A DNA stretch of 64,000 bases. Origin: a bacterium SCSIO 12827 (GTDB lineage: Bacteria > Pseudomonadota > Alphaproteobacteria > Rhodospirillales > Casp-alpha2). Location: contig CP073746.1 in NCBI GenBank assembly GCA_024397995.1, positions 2,725,501 through 2,789,500 of the forward strand, in the 5' to 3' direction. The translations under genes were made by a program, and so were the position numbers. Below, in pieces: positions 26,701 through 35,147 of this stretch. How positions within the stretch are numbered: the first letter of the stretch is position 1; every line of letters starts with the position of its first letter. The notes beneath the pieces are model-generated. The model searched no databases, was not told the DNA's origin, and worked only from the letters and a program-made list of their open reading frames with translations.

Positions 26701-27402
26701 TTGACCGATTTCACGCCGGAGGACCTGGCGGTCCTGACCCAATGGGACACGCCGACCATCTGCAACGCGCTTGAGGAAATCGTCCCGGAACGGCGGGGCC
26801 ACGGCTATACCACCGAGCCCTTGGTGCCGCTTGACCCGGACCTTAAGCCGATCTGCGGCTATGCCCGCACGGCGACCATCCGCGCCGCCGAGCCGCCCAA
26901 TGAAACGCCGGCGGAAATGGCGGCCAAACGCGAAGCCTATTACGAGTATATCGCCCAGGGCCCCAAGCCGACCGTGGTGGTGATCCAGGACATCGACCCC
27001 CGGCCCGGCTACGGCGCCTTCTGGGGTGAGGTTCAGACCACCGTGCACAAGGGGCTGGGCGCGGTCGGCGGCGTGACCAACGGATCGTTCCGCGATCTGA
27101 AGGACAGTGCCCGGGGCTTCAACCTGATCGGCGGCGAAGTCGGCCCGTCTCATGCCTGGGTCCATGTGGTCGACATCGATTGTCAGGTGACCATCCACGG
27201 CATGACCGTGGTCACCAACAACATCATCCACGCCGACCACCATGGCGCGGTGATGATCCCCGACGAAGCGGTCAAGCAGATCCCCGAGGTCGTGGCCCGG
27301 ATTACCCGCCGCGAAGCGGTGATCCTGACCGCCGCCAAGGCGCCGGACTTCGACATCAACAAGTTGAAGGCCGCGATGAAGGGAGCGAAGGAGATTCACT
27401 GA
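26701..27402 (+). CDS. RraA / HMG-aldolase-like family protein
   Basis: 233 residues of the RraA-like superfamily (ribonuclease E inhibitor RraA, and metal-dependent 4-hydroxy-4-methyl-2-oxoglutarate and oxaloacetate lyases). The metal/substrate loop GGVTNGSFRDLKD is present, with GEVGPSHAWVHVVDID and NIIHADHHGAVMIP. Conservation of the Arg-Asp pair (SFRD) favours an aldolase/decarboxylase enzyme over a pure RNase E inhibitor. The start is TTG, with AGAGGACA upstream. Probably co-transcribed with the Grx-DinB gene; ends at a strong terminator. Confidence 0.88.
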   Translation: MTDFTPEDLAVLTQWDTPTICNALEEIVPERRGHGYTTEPLVPLDPDLKPICGYARTATIRAAEPPNETPAEMAAKREAYYEYIAQGPKPTVVVIQDIDPRPGYGAFWGEVQTTVHKGLGAVGGVTNGSFRDLKDSARGFNLIGGEVGPSHAWVHVVDIDCQVTIHGMTVVTNNIIHADHHGAVMIPDEAVKQIPEVVARITRREAVILTAAKAPDFDINKLKAAMKGAKEIH

Positions 27403-27434
27403 TCCCCTTCGGTTCCGTTCGATTGCGTTTCAGG

Positions 27435-27465
27435 AAAGGCCCGCCGCACCCCGGCGGGCCTTTTC
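27435..27465. terminator. intrinsic terminator, probably bidirectional
   Basis: GGCCCGCCG (27438-27446) and CGGCGGGCC (27452-27460) form a nine-pair stem flanked by AAA on the left and TTTTC on the right. It sits between two convergent genes (RraA-like and the small secreted protein at 27466), so it can serve both strands. Confidence 0.85.
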
Positions 27466-27774
27466 TTATTTGATACAGGCGGTCAGGGCATCGGTCACCA
27501 GGGCCGCCGTGGCGACGGTTGCCGTCGACATGGAAAAACCCGAGCCGCCGCCGGTCTTGTCGGCGACGAAGGTGGTGAGGGCCGCCGGCGGCACCGTCTG
27601 CGCCAGGCGCTTCAACGCGCAGGTGCAGGCCGTTTCCGTGCTGCCGCCCTTGCCCGTGCACCAGTCCATGAACTGGCCGCTCAGATCGCTGGGATAGGCA
27701 TCAAGCGCGCGCGCACTCTGTCCCGCGACAATGGTCAGCAGCAGGGCGGCGGCAAACAGGCGAAGGGTTTTCAT
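27466..27774 (-). CDS. small secreted Cys-containing protein
   Basis: 102 residues, function unknown. Signal peptide KTLRLFAAALLLTIVAG with cleavage likely near ARA. The mature part contains four Cys (CTGKGG..., CTCALKR, and one at the C-terminus in TACIK), suggesting disulphides in the periplasm. The ATG at 27774 follows AAGGAG; a TTG two codons upstream is in frame. Convergent with the RraA-like gene across the terminator. Confidence 0.7.
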   Translation of the reverse strand: MKTLRLFAAALLLTIVAGQSARALDAYPSDLSGQFMDWCTGKGGSTETACTCALKRLAQTVPPAALTTFVADKTGGGSGFSMSTATVATAALVTDALTACIK

Positions 27775-27803
27775 GGCCAAAGGCTCCTTTGGATCGGGAG
27801 AAA

Positions 27804-28943
27804 TCAGGAAATCACGTTACGGGAAATCAGATATCTGTCGAACAGCTTTCCATCGGCGTTGAAGCCCAGGCCCGGGCGGTCCGCGGACAAGGTCATGTTC
27901 GGATCAAACGGGTCGATCAGATCGTGGGGGTTTTCTTCGTACTCGATGAAGGCCGTTTCCAGCCATTCGGGTTCGGGTTGCGCAGCGATGATATGGGCCG
28001 TCGCCACGTAGCCGGGCCCCCAGTAGAAGCTATGCGGCACCACGCGCAGGCCCGCCTTCCGCCCCATGGGGAAGACCTCTTTCATCGTCGACACGCCGCC
28101 CATCTTGGCGACCGAAGGCTGGATGATGTCGAAGGCGCCCGATTGGATGGCGCGGGCGAATTCGGTCAGGGAGGCGACATTCTCGCCACCGGAAATCCCC
28201 GTGCCCTCGCGGCGCACGCGGGCCAGGCCGTCGAAATCCTCGGGCGGCCAGACCGGTTCTTCCAGCCAAAGGAAGCCGCCTTTTACATGTTCACGTTCCT
28301 TCAGTTCGCGGGCCACGCCGCAGGCTTCCTCGACGGTCCAGGGGCAGTTGACGTCAAGCGTGATGGCAACCCCTTCGGGCGCCGCTTCGCGCGCAGCCAT
28401 GAAGGCGGGCATGTCCCGTTCATGCAGCTTGACCATGGGAAAGCCCAGGCCCGCGGCGCGATCCGTATTGCGGGCGACGGCGTCCGTATCCCCGCCATAG
28501 CGCATGAGCGAGGCATAACGGGTGACCGTGACGTCACCAGCGGGCCCGCCCAGCAACTGATACAGCGGCTTGCCGGCCCGCTTGGCCCGCAGGTCCCACA
28601 GCGCGGTATCGAGGGCCGACAGCGCGTACATGCAGGGCCCATGACGACCGAATCCGAAGAACGACTTATGGGCGCCGTCCATCAGGGCGTCCAAATCCGT
28701 TTCGTCGCGGCCGATGAACCAGGGGGCGATCAGGTCCTTGAGCATCGCTTCCGTGCCGGGGTTGGAGAAATGGCCGAAGCCCTCGCCCCAGCCCTCAAGC
28801 CCATCCGCCGTTTCGATACGGACCATCAGGGATTCGTTGACGACCCAGGGGTTGGTGTTCAGGCCGGGACGCATACCCTGGCGCGGGCCGCCCGTATCGA
28901 AGGGAACGCCGACGCGGAGAATCTCAATAGATGTGATGGTCAT
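27804..28943 (-). CDS. mandelate racemase / muconate lactonizing enzyme family protein
   Basis: 379-residue member of the enolase superfamily. An N-terminal capping domain precedes a TIM barrel with metal ligands in ITLDVNCPW (Asp), WLEEPVWP (Glu) and SGGENVAS (Glu). A Lys in MVKLHE and a His in VVPHSFYWGPG are the likely acid-base residues, so it probably removes a proton alpha to a carboxylate (sugar-acid dehydratase or racemase). Substrate cannot be told from sequence. Start ATG has only a weak site. Same strand as the small secreted gene that follows. Confidence 0.88.
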   Translation of the reverse strand: MTITSIEILRVGVPFDTGGPRQGMRPGLNTNPWVVNESLMVRIETADGLEGWGEGFGHFSNPGTEAMLKDLIAPWFIGRDETDLDALMDGAHKSFFGFGRHGPCMYALSALDTALWDLRAKRAGKPLYQLLGGPAGDVTVTRYASLMRYGGDTDAVARNTDRAAGLGFPMVKLHERDMPAFMAAREAAPEGVAITLDVNCPWTVEEACGVARELKEREHVKGGFLWLEEPVWPPEDFDGLARVRREGTGISGGENVASLTEFARAIQSGAFDIIQPSVAKMGGVSTMKEVFPMGRKAGLRVVPHSFYWGPGYVATAHIIAAQPEPEWLETAFIEYEENPHDLIDPFDPNMTLSADRPGLGFNADGKLFDRYLISRNVIS

Positions 28944-28989
28944 GGATCAGGCTCGTGGTTTTTGGGTGATAGAATAACGGTGAGTGAAA

Positions 28990-29016
28990 ATGGAACCGGC
29001 CCCGAAGGGCCGGTTC
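28990..29016 (-). terminator. terminator for the 83-residue secreted protein gene
   Basis: GAACCGGCCC (28993-29002) and GGGCCGGTTC (29007-29016) make a perfect ten-pair stem with a CGAA loop. On the minus strand it is followed by CATTTTC. It lies about 30 bp after the stop of the gene at 29045. Confidence 0.75.
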
Positions 29017-29044
29017 GACGTAATGGTGTCGGAAATTCAATAGA

Positions 29045-29296
29045 TCAGCGGTGCTTTTCGCCCAGCAGATGCAGGGCTTCGTGGAGCGCCTTCAAGCTTT
29101 CGCCGTGCTTGCCGGCTTTGTGCATCGCGTCACCTTCGGCCATCAAGGCTTGGGCCTTGGCCTTGTTCTCCGCCGAGGCGGAAGATTTGGCGAGCGCTTC
29201 CTTGACGTGCTTGACGTCCTTCGGGCAATGGCCGGCGTAGGCAGGCGACGTGGCGAGCAACAATGCGGCCACGGCGGACAGGATCAACTTGTTCAT
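29045..29296 (-). CDS. small secreted helical protein
   Basis: 83 residues, function unknown. Signal peptide MNKLILSAVAALLLATSPAYA, cleaved after AYA. The mature part has one Cys (GHCPKD), is Lys/Ala/Glu/His-rich and helical (KHVKEALAKSS..., MHKAGKHGESLKALHEAL), resembling a short tetratricopeptide-like or metal-binding helical hairpin. A good ribosome site (GGGAGG) precedes the ATG. Monocistronic with its own terminator. Confidence 0.75.
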   Translation of the reverse strand: MNKLILSAVAALLLATSPAYAGHCPKDVKHVKEALAKSSASAENKAKAQALMAEGDAMHKAGKHGESLKALHEALHLLGEKHR

Positions 29297-29365
29297 GGCA
29301 TCAGCCTCCCAGACTGGTGGATAAGCCCCAAGTATCTCACGGAACGGGAAGCTGGGAAATCCGCA

Positions 29366-29980
29366 TTATCTGATATTCGCGATCTCGTGATCGTGGCGCC
29401 GGGCCAGCAAGAGCTGCGCCAGGATCGCGCCGATCAAGGCCATGAACATGTCCCATTGGCTGTCCCACACGTCGCCCTGGGTGCCCAGGAATTCCATCGC
29501 CCCCTGCCCCAGAAGCACCGCCGCCCACCATTCGATTAACTCGTAAAACGCGCTGAACGCCAGACAGATGCAGACGACGACAAAGAACAACATGCGTCCC
29601 CGGGCCATGAACCCTTTTCGGATCAAAATCTCCCTGGCCAGGATGGCGGGGACGAAGCCCTGGAAGAAATGCCCGATGCGATCATACGGATTACGCGCCA
29701 AATCAAAGATATCCTGAAACCAGAACCCCAGCGGCACATGAGCATAGGTGTAATGGCCGCCCAGGATCAGCGCCAGGCCGTGCAGGAAGGCCAGGCGGTA
29801 AAGCAGTGGCGTCAGGGGGAAGCCGCGCTGGGTCGCCGCCATCAGGACCAGGGCGACCATCACCGGCAGGACTTCCATGAACCAGATCAGGTGGTCCGCC
29901 GGGCCGATGGCGGAGGCCCCCAGCGCCACCAGCCATAGCAGGCCGAGAACGGCGGGTTCGCGGACCCCGGCGGGCCTCAT
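29366..29980 (-). CDS. DUF2238 (YjdF-like) inner-membrane protein
   Basis: 204 residues, about six membrane helices, with the DUF2238 phrases LGGHYTYAHVPLG, NPYDRIGHFFQGF and AFYELIEWWAAV. Conserved His, Tyr and Asp/Glu residues in these loops suggest a metal or quinone-related site, but the family has no known activity. The ATG overlaps the stop of the upstream acyl-CoA dehydrogenase by 4 bp (ATGA), so it is translationally coupled to a lipid-catabolism unit. Confidence 0.88.
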   Translation of the reverse strand: MRPAGVREPAVLGLLWLVALGASAIGPADHLIWFMEVLPVMVALVLMAATQRGFPLTPLLYRLAFLHGLALILGGHYTYAHVPLGFWFQDIFDLARNPYDRIGHFFQGFVPAILAREILIRKGFMARGRMLFFVVVCICLAFSAFYELIEWWAAVLLGQGAMEFLGTQGDVWDSQWDMFMALIGAILAQLLLARRHDHEIANIR

Positions 29981-31110
29981 GCCATGTCCGCCAAGCGGTC
30001 CAGGTGATGGGCCCGGTCGCCGAAACTGTGGTCGATCAAAGTCAGACGCTTGAAGTAATGACCCACGGGCATCTCATCCGTCACGCCCATGCCGCCGTGC
30101 AACTGCACCGCTTCCTGGCCGATCAGGCGCCCCGCCTGCCCGGCCTTGGCCTTGGCCTGGGAGGCCGCGCGGCGGGCGGCGGCACGGTCGTCGCCATCCT
30201 GGCGCACGGCGGCCATATAGGCGAGCGAGCGGGTCAGTTCCGTATCCATGTACATCTCCGTGGCGCGATGCTGCAGGGCCTGAAAATCGCCCAAGGGGCG
30301 GCCAAACTGTTTGCGCTCCTTCAGGAACGCGACCGTATCACGGGTGAGCGCCGCCATCAGCCCCGCAGCCTCCGCCGACACCAGGGCGGCCGCCCGGTCG
30401 ATTGCCGTCTCGGCCAGGGCCAGGCCGCCGTCCACCGCGCCCAACACGGCCTCGGCGCCGACCCGCACACCGTCCAGCGCAACGTCCCCGGCGCGCAGGC
30501 CATCGACCGTGGGATAATCCGTGACCGTCAGGCCGGGGGCATCGGCATCGACCAGAAACAGCGTGATCCCGCCGTCATCCCGCTCCCCGCCCGAGGTGCG
30601 GGCCGTGACCGCGATCTTGTCCGCCGTCCCGGCATGGAGGGCGACGGTCTTCGCGCCGTCCAGAACAAAGCCATCACCGTTCGCCTTGGCGCGGGTCCGC
30701 ACGTCGTTCAGGTCGTAGCGTGATTGCGCTTCCGAATAGGCGAAGGACAGATGCAGTTCCCCCGCCGCCAGACGCGGCAGCAGGTCGGCCTGAACGTCTT
30801 CTGAAGCCCCGTCGCGGATCAGCGTGCCGCCCAGCACCACGGTCGCCAGGAACGGTTCGACCGCCAACCCGCCGCCCATGGCTTCCATCAGGATCGCCAT
30901 GTCGACCGTGCCGCCGCCGATGCCGCCCAGGTCTTCGGGAATGCCGAGCGCCAACCAACCCATATCGGCGAAACGCGCCCAGGTATTCCGGCAGAACCCG
31001 CCCGGCAGGGCCTGATGCTTGCGCCGGGCCTCCAGGCCGTAGTCGTCGCGAAAGAAGCGTTCCGCCATGTCACGGATCAGGAGTTGTTCGTCGGAGAAGG
31101 TGAAATTCAT
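29977..31110 (-). CDS. acyl-CoA dehydrogenase (second of pair)
   Basis: 377 residues, FAD-dependent. N-terminus MNFTFSDEQLLIRDMAERFF, GIPEDLGGIGGG, and C-terminal QLHGGMGVTDEMPVGHYFKRL, as in CaiA-like/short members. The usual catalytic Glu motif (GTxEI) is absent and the protein is Ala-rich in its middle, so it may be the partner subunit of a heteromeric acyl-CoA dehydrogenase with the gene just upstream (gap 16 bp), as seen in steroid/side-chain ACAD pairs. The frame is open upstream to 31308, but the homologous start is the ATG at 31110. Confidence 0.87.
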   Translation of the reverse strand: MNFTFSDEQLLIRDMAERFFRDDYGLEARRKHQALPGGFCRNTWARFADMGWLALGIPEDLGGIGGGTVDMAILMEAMGGGLAVEPFLATVVLGGTLIRDGASEDVQADLLPRLAAGELHLSFAYSEAQSRYDLNDVRTRAKANGDGFVLDGAKTVALHAGTADKIAVTARTSGGERDDGGITLFLVDADAPGLTVTDYPTVDGLRAGDVALDGVRVGAEAVLGAVDGGLALAETAIDRAAALVSAEAAGLMAALTRDTVAFLKERKQFGRPLGDFQALQHRATEMYMDTELTRSLAYMAAVRQDGDDRAAARRAASQAKAKAGQAGRLIGQEAVQLHGGMGVTDEMPVGHYFKRLTLIDHSFGDRAHHLDRLADMA

Positions 31111-31126
31111 GGTCTTGGAGTATCCG

Positions 31127-32335
31127 TCAAAGGCCCAGAATCGCCTTGGCGATGATGCTGCGTTGGATTTCGTTACTGCCGCCGTAGATCGACGCCTTGC
31201 GCCAGTTGAAGTAATGGCTGGCCACGGTCGCCGCATGTTCCGCCACTGGTGGGCCGTCGTTGCCGGCCCCGGGCCACTCGTCGTCCAGGATGCCCGGATC
31301 GAAAGCATGGGCGCGGTTGCCGACGGCTTCCAGCAGCAGTTCCGTAATACCCTGCTGCACCTGGGTGCCTTTCAGCTTGAGGATCGAGGCCTCGGGCCCC
31401 GGCTTGCGCCCGGCCGCTTCCTCGGACAGCAGGCGCAGTTCGGTCATCTCCAGCGCCGTCAGTTCGATCTCGACCTCGGCGATGCGTTCGCGGAACCCGG
31501 CGTCCTCGATCAGCGGGCGGCCGCGCTTCATTTCCTTGGCCGCGATGTCGCGAACGCGTTCCATCTGTTTCTTGGAGCGCGCGACCCCGGCAATGCCGAA
31601 CCGTTCATGGCTCAACAAAAACTTGGCGATCGTCCAGCCATCGTTCTCCTTACCCACCAGGTTCTCTGCCGGAACCTTCACGTTTTCCAGGAACACGTCG
31701 TTGATTTCCTGTCCGCCGTCCAGGGTACGGATCGGGCGCACGGTGACGCCGGGGGTTTTCATATCGATCAGCAGAAAGGAAATGCCCTGCTGCTTCTTGC
31801 CTTCATTGGACGTACGCACCAGACAGAAGATCCAGTCCGCGTATTGCGCCAGGGTGGTCCAGGTCTTCTGGCCGTTGACGACGTAATGGTCGCCATCCCG
31901 TTCGGCCCGGGTCGTCAGCGACGCCAGGTCGGAGCCCGCCCCCGGTTCGGAAAAACCCTGACACCACCAATCCTCGCTGGCCAGGATGCGCGGCAGGTAA
32001 TGCGCTTTCTGTTCCGGGGTGCCGAATTCGATCAGCACCGGACCCAGCATCTTGAGCCCGAAGGTGATGAGCCGCGGGCTCGATGCCGCTGCCAGTTCTT
32101 CTTCGTACAGAAAGCGCTGCACGGGTGACCAGCCGGGGCCGCCGTATTCCTTGGGCCAACCGGGGGCGATCCATCCCTGTTCATGCAGGATGCGCTGCCA
32201 GACGACGTAATCGTCCTTTACCAGCTTCAGGCCGAGATCGACCTTGCGCTTGATCGCGGGCGGAATGTTGGCGCGCAGGAAACCGCGCACGTCGTCTTGG
32301 AACGCCCGCTCCTCGGCTGTCAGATTCAGATCCAA
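31127..32335 (-). CDS. acyl-CoA dehydrogenase (first of pair)
   Basis: 402 residues. WPKEYGGPGWSPVQRFLYEEE, CQGFSEPGAGSDLASL (FAD segment), VNGQKTWTTLAQYADW and IYGGSNEIQRSIIAKAILGL, where GSNEIQ carries the usual catalytic region. The start is TTG with GGGGAG upstream; no nearby ATG fits. It lies 29 bp after the IclR gene and 16 bp before a second acyl-CoA dehydrogenase. The tandem arrangement resembles alpha2beta2 heteromeric ACADs acting on bulky side-chain CoA esters; that is inference. Confidence 0.9.
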   Translation of the reverse strand: MDLNLTAEERAFQDDVRGFLRANIPPAIKRKVDLGLKLVKDDYVVWQRILHEQGWIAPGWPKEYGGPGWSPVQRFLYEEELAAASSPRLITFGLKMLGPVLIEFGTPEQKAHYLPRILASEDWWCQGFSEPGAGSDLASLTTRAERDGDHYVVNGQKTWTTLAQYADWIFCLVRTSNEGKKQQGISFLLIDMKTPGVTVRPIRTLDGGQEINDVFLENVKVPAENLVGKENDGWTIAKFLLSHERFGIAGVARSKKQMERVRDIAAKEMKRGRPLIEDAGFRERIAEVEIELTALEMTELRLLSEEAAGRKPGPEASILKLKGTQVQQGITELLLEAVGNRAHAFDPGILDDEWPGAGNDGPPVAEHAATVASHYFNWRKASIYGGSNEIQRSIIAKAILGL

Positions 32336-32364
32336 AGCACGTCTCCCCTAATTCCGGCCGATGC

Positions 32365-33210
32365 CTACCAGGGTCCCTGGGCGGCAAATCCGCTTTGCAT
32401 TTCTTTTTCGATGGTGCGCGCCACGTTGACCAGACGCGGCCCCCATTCTGCTTCCAGCTTTTCCGGCTTGTGCAAAAAGGCCGGGCCGCCGCAGTTGAGC
32501 GCCATCACCGTGGCCCCGTCCATGGACCGCAGCGGCACGCCGACTGCGTTGACGTCCTGCTGCCATTCGCCGAAGGACGTACAGAACCCGGTTTCGGCAA
32601 CCTGACGCAGGGCGCGCTCCACCCCCTTGGCCATGGGCGGCCAGGCGGCGCCGGCGCGCTCGGCCATGGCCGACATCAGATAGGCACGCTCGTTCTCGGG
32701 GATGGCGGCCAGAAAGGCCCGGCCCATGGCCGTGGTGGCGATGGGAATGTGCGAGCCGATGTCGAGGCGCAGGGTCACCGAACCCGCGTCCCGGGCATGT
32801 TCCAGATAAACCATGTTCAGGCGGTCGCGGGAGCCGAGCGCCAGCGACAATCCGGATGCGTTGGCCAGTTCCTGCATGTAGGGCCGCGCGATCTTGCGGA
32901 TGCCCATATTGGCGAGCAGCGAATAGCCCAGCGACAAAACCCCCGGCCCCAGCCGGTATTTACCCAGGCGTTCCGCATGCGCCAGATAGCCCAGGCGGGT
33001 CAGCGTATGGGTCAGGCGCGACACCGTGGGCTTGGGCAGGCCCGTGCGCTCGGCGATGTCACCGTTGCCGAGCACGCCGTCACCGGGCTGGAAGGCGCGC
33101 AGCACGCTGAGCCCCCGCGCCAACGCGGTGACGAACTGGCGGTCTTCGCCCTCGGTTGCTTCGGGATAGTCACCTACGGGCAAGGCGCTGCGGTCGGCAC
33201 GGCCAGCCAT
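32365..33210 (-). CDS. IclR-family transcriptional regulator
   Basis: About 281 residues. N-terminal winged helix (FVTALARGLSVLRAFQPG, AERTGLPKPTVSRLTHTLTRLGYL) and a C-terminal effector domain (ALGSRDRLNMVYLEHAR, PIATTAMGRAFLA, AVGVPLRSMDGATVMALNCGG), PcaR/PobR-like. The ATG at 33210 is used; a TTG fourteen codons upstream is also in frame, and neither has a clear ribosome site. First gene of a likely IclR-ACAD-ACAD-DUF2238 unit, so it probably controls those enzymes and itself. Confidence 0.9.
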   Translation of the reverse strand: MAGRADRSALPVGDYPEATEGEDRQFVTALARGLSVLRAFQPGDGVLGNGDIAERTGLPKPTVSRLTHTLTRLGYLAHAERLGKYRLGPGVLSLGYSLLANMGIRKIARPYMQELANASGLSLALGSRDRLNMVYLEHARDAGSVTLRLDIGSHIPIATTAMGRAFLAAIPENERAYLMSAMAERAGAAWPPMAKGVERALRQVAETGFCTSFGEWQQDVNAVGVPLRSMDGATVMALNCGGPAFLHKPEKLEAEWGPRLVNVARTIEKEMQSGFAAQGPW

Positions 33211-33381
33211 GATTATTTGTCCAGCGCGGGTGCGCGCCGTCTCCCTGATCAAGCCCGGGAGAAGGCCATCCTCACCCGCGCGGACGGCACTTTGTCATGA
33301 TGGAATAATCTGGTCAATTTTCGGAATTTAGTTTCGCATTGCGAAATTATAGCTTGTTACACAGTGCAAAACCGCGAATCC

Positions 33382-34326
33382 TTAGGCTTGATTGTCCCGC
33401 CGTAGGGCAAGCGCCGCCAGCTTGGACCAGTAGATTTCGATCACCACGGACCCGGTAACGACGACGATCGCCACCGCCTGCAGCACCGACAGCTGGTCCC
33501 CCAGAAAGACCATTGCCAGGGCCGCCGCGATGATGGGCTTCAGAAAGAACAAATAGCTCGCCCGCGTCATATCCACCGCCGCCGCCAAGCCCCCGAACCA
33601 CAGAAACTGGGTGATCGTCGTGTTCCACAAAGCCAGGGTCAGGATCCAGCCCCAGTTGGACATCGGCCGATCGAACAACGTGAGCGGATTGACCCAGATC
33701 GAAAACCCGAAACCGACCCCGACCCAAAGGCCAAGGCCGCCGATCATCATGGACAGCGCCGTCACGTCCAGCGCCCCGTACAGGGCGATGACCGGCTTGA
33801 CCCGAACGGCATAGAACGCGCCGATCGTCGCGCAGGCCAGCGCCAGCAACACGCCCCAGATCGAATCCCGTCCGCCCACCAGCTTGTCCAGCACACCATC
33901 CGTGATCAGCAGCACCAACCCGGCGACCGCGCACAGCCCGGTGACGATCTTGACGGCGGTCAGCGCCTGACCGCCGATCACCCTGTTGGCCAGCCCGACG
34001 AAAATGGGAACCGTCGTCACCACGGTCGCCACTTGAATCACGGTCGCGAAATCCAATGCCCAATGGAACGCCAGGTAACCGAAGGAAACCCCGACGATCG
34101 ACAGCCACAGCATCTCCCAGGCATGGGTGCGCAGGGGCAGGAACAACTTTCGCGGACCCGTTATCAACAGCGCCAGGACCATCAATCCCGCCCCACCGAA
34201 AAGGTAGCGCCAAACGGACAGTTCCGGTCCGGAGATCCCCGACCCCACCGCAACGAATTCAGAAGACGCATGCCCGAGCACGCCCACGAACACCGCCAGA
34301 TAAGCGAACCGTACCGGAATGTTCAC
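33382..34326 (-). CDS. EamA/DMT-family transporter
   Basis: Inner-membrane exporter or permease of about 314 residues with ten hydrophobic segments in two EamA repeats (first about residues 5-140, second about 150-295). Charged residues are few and the repeats end in DGVLDKL and WSKLAAL. The GTG start overlaps the stop of the hydrolase gene by 4 bp (GTGA); the frame is open farther upstream only because it overlaps that gene. Third gene of the GntR-hydrolase-EamA operon; substrate unknown, perhaps the product or substrate of the hydrolase. Confidence 0.9.
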   Translation of the reverse strand: MNIPVRFAYLAVFVGVLGHASSEFVAVGSGISGPELSVWRYLFGGAGLMVLALLITGPRKLFLPLRTHAWEMLWLSIVGVSFGYLAFHWALDFATVIQVATVVTTVPIFVGLANRVIGGQALTAVKIVTGLCAVAGLVLLITDGVLDKLVGGRDSIWGVLLALACATIGAFYAVRVKPVIALYGALDVTALSMMIGGLGLWVGVGFGFSIWVNPLTLFDRPMSNWGWILTLALWNTTITQFLWFGGLAAAVDMTRASYLFFLKPIIAAALAMVFLGDQLSVLQAVAIVVVTGSVVIEIYWSKLAALALRRDNQA

Positions 34327-35147
34327 TGGCCGGCCCCTTCGATCTCGGCACCAAAACGCGCCAGGCTCTCGGCAAGCCGGTCCGGCCGCTCCAGCGGCAG
34401 CAAATGCCCGGCATCCGGCCAATCCTCGCGCCGTGCGTCGGGCAGGCGCTTGTACAGGCGATCGACGACCTCCGCATCCAGGAACACCCGATCCTGATGA
34501 CCGGTGATCACCAGGGTCGGCAGGCTCAGGTCCTCATAGGTGATGTCCCAATCCGTGGCCCTGGCGTTGCGCATGAGGTTCATATGCCCATGGGCCGGAT
34601 CCATGGGCGCATAGTCGCCTTTAAGGAAATTCGCCCGCGATTGCGCTGCGAATTCCGGGTTCACCAGCAGCGGGAACAGGGCGTCCATGAACAGCGGCAC
34701 GCCGCCGGAGCCGACGATGACCTCCATGGCGTCATTGACCCAGGCGATGCGCGGGCCGATTTCGCGCAGGGTGTTCAGCAGCACCAATCCCCGGGCCGGA
34801 ACGACCTTCCGCAGGACGGCCTGAGCGGCGAACAGGCCGCCGATGGACAGACCGGCGAGCACGGGATTGCGGGGTGCGCAGGCCCTGAGCAGGGCGCATA
34901 GATCGTCGACGATCAACGTCGGTGTCAGTTCGGTCCCAGTTGCGAAGGGCGCCCCTTCCTGGCCCCTGAAATTATAGCTGAGCGTGCCGAAGCCGCCGTC
35001 CCGCAGGCGGGGTGCCACCACGGCTTCCCAAGCAGCAGTGCTGCCCGTCAGGGCGTTGACGAAAACGAAGGTCGGGGCGCCGTCGCGCGCCGGTTCGTGG
35101 TGGTCGTAAGGCAGGGCGTCGTCTGGCCCCAGGGTCAGGCGTTTCAT
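34323..35147 (-). CDS. alpha/beta hydrolase
   Basis: 274 residues. Nucleophile Ser in LAGLSIGGLFA (G-x-S-x-G), acid Asp in ITGHQDRVFLDAE, and His in DAGHLLPLERPDRLAE, in the right order for the catalytic triad. The N-terminus (FVFVNALTGSTAAWE) contains the oxyanion region. 3-oxoadipate enol-lactonase-like proteins share these traits, but specificity is not determined. The ATG overlaps the GntR stop (ATGA), and its stop overlaps the EamA start, so all three are coupled. Confidence 0.9.
   Translation of the reverse strand: MKRLTLGPDDALPYDHHEPARDGAPTFVFVNALTGSTAAWEAVVAPRLRDGGFGTLSYNFRGQEGAPFATGTELTPTLIVDDLCALLRACAPRNPVLAGLSIGGLFAAQAVLRKVVPARGLVLLNTLREIGPRIAWVNDAMEVIVGSGGVPLFMDALFPLLVNPEFAAQSRANFLKGDYAPMDPAHGHMNLMRNARATDWDITYEDLSLPTLVITGHQDRVFLDAEVVDRLYKRLPDARREDWPDAGHLLPLERPDRLAESLARFGAEIEGAGQ

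Noticed and set aside
28990-29016. EcfG promoter (GGAAC followed by GTT)
   Set aside because: Spacing and CGTT do not fit and the sequence is a perfect terminator hairpin.
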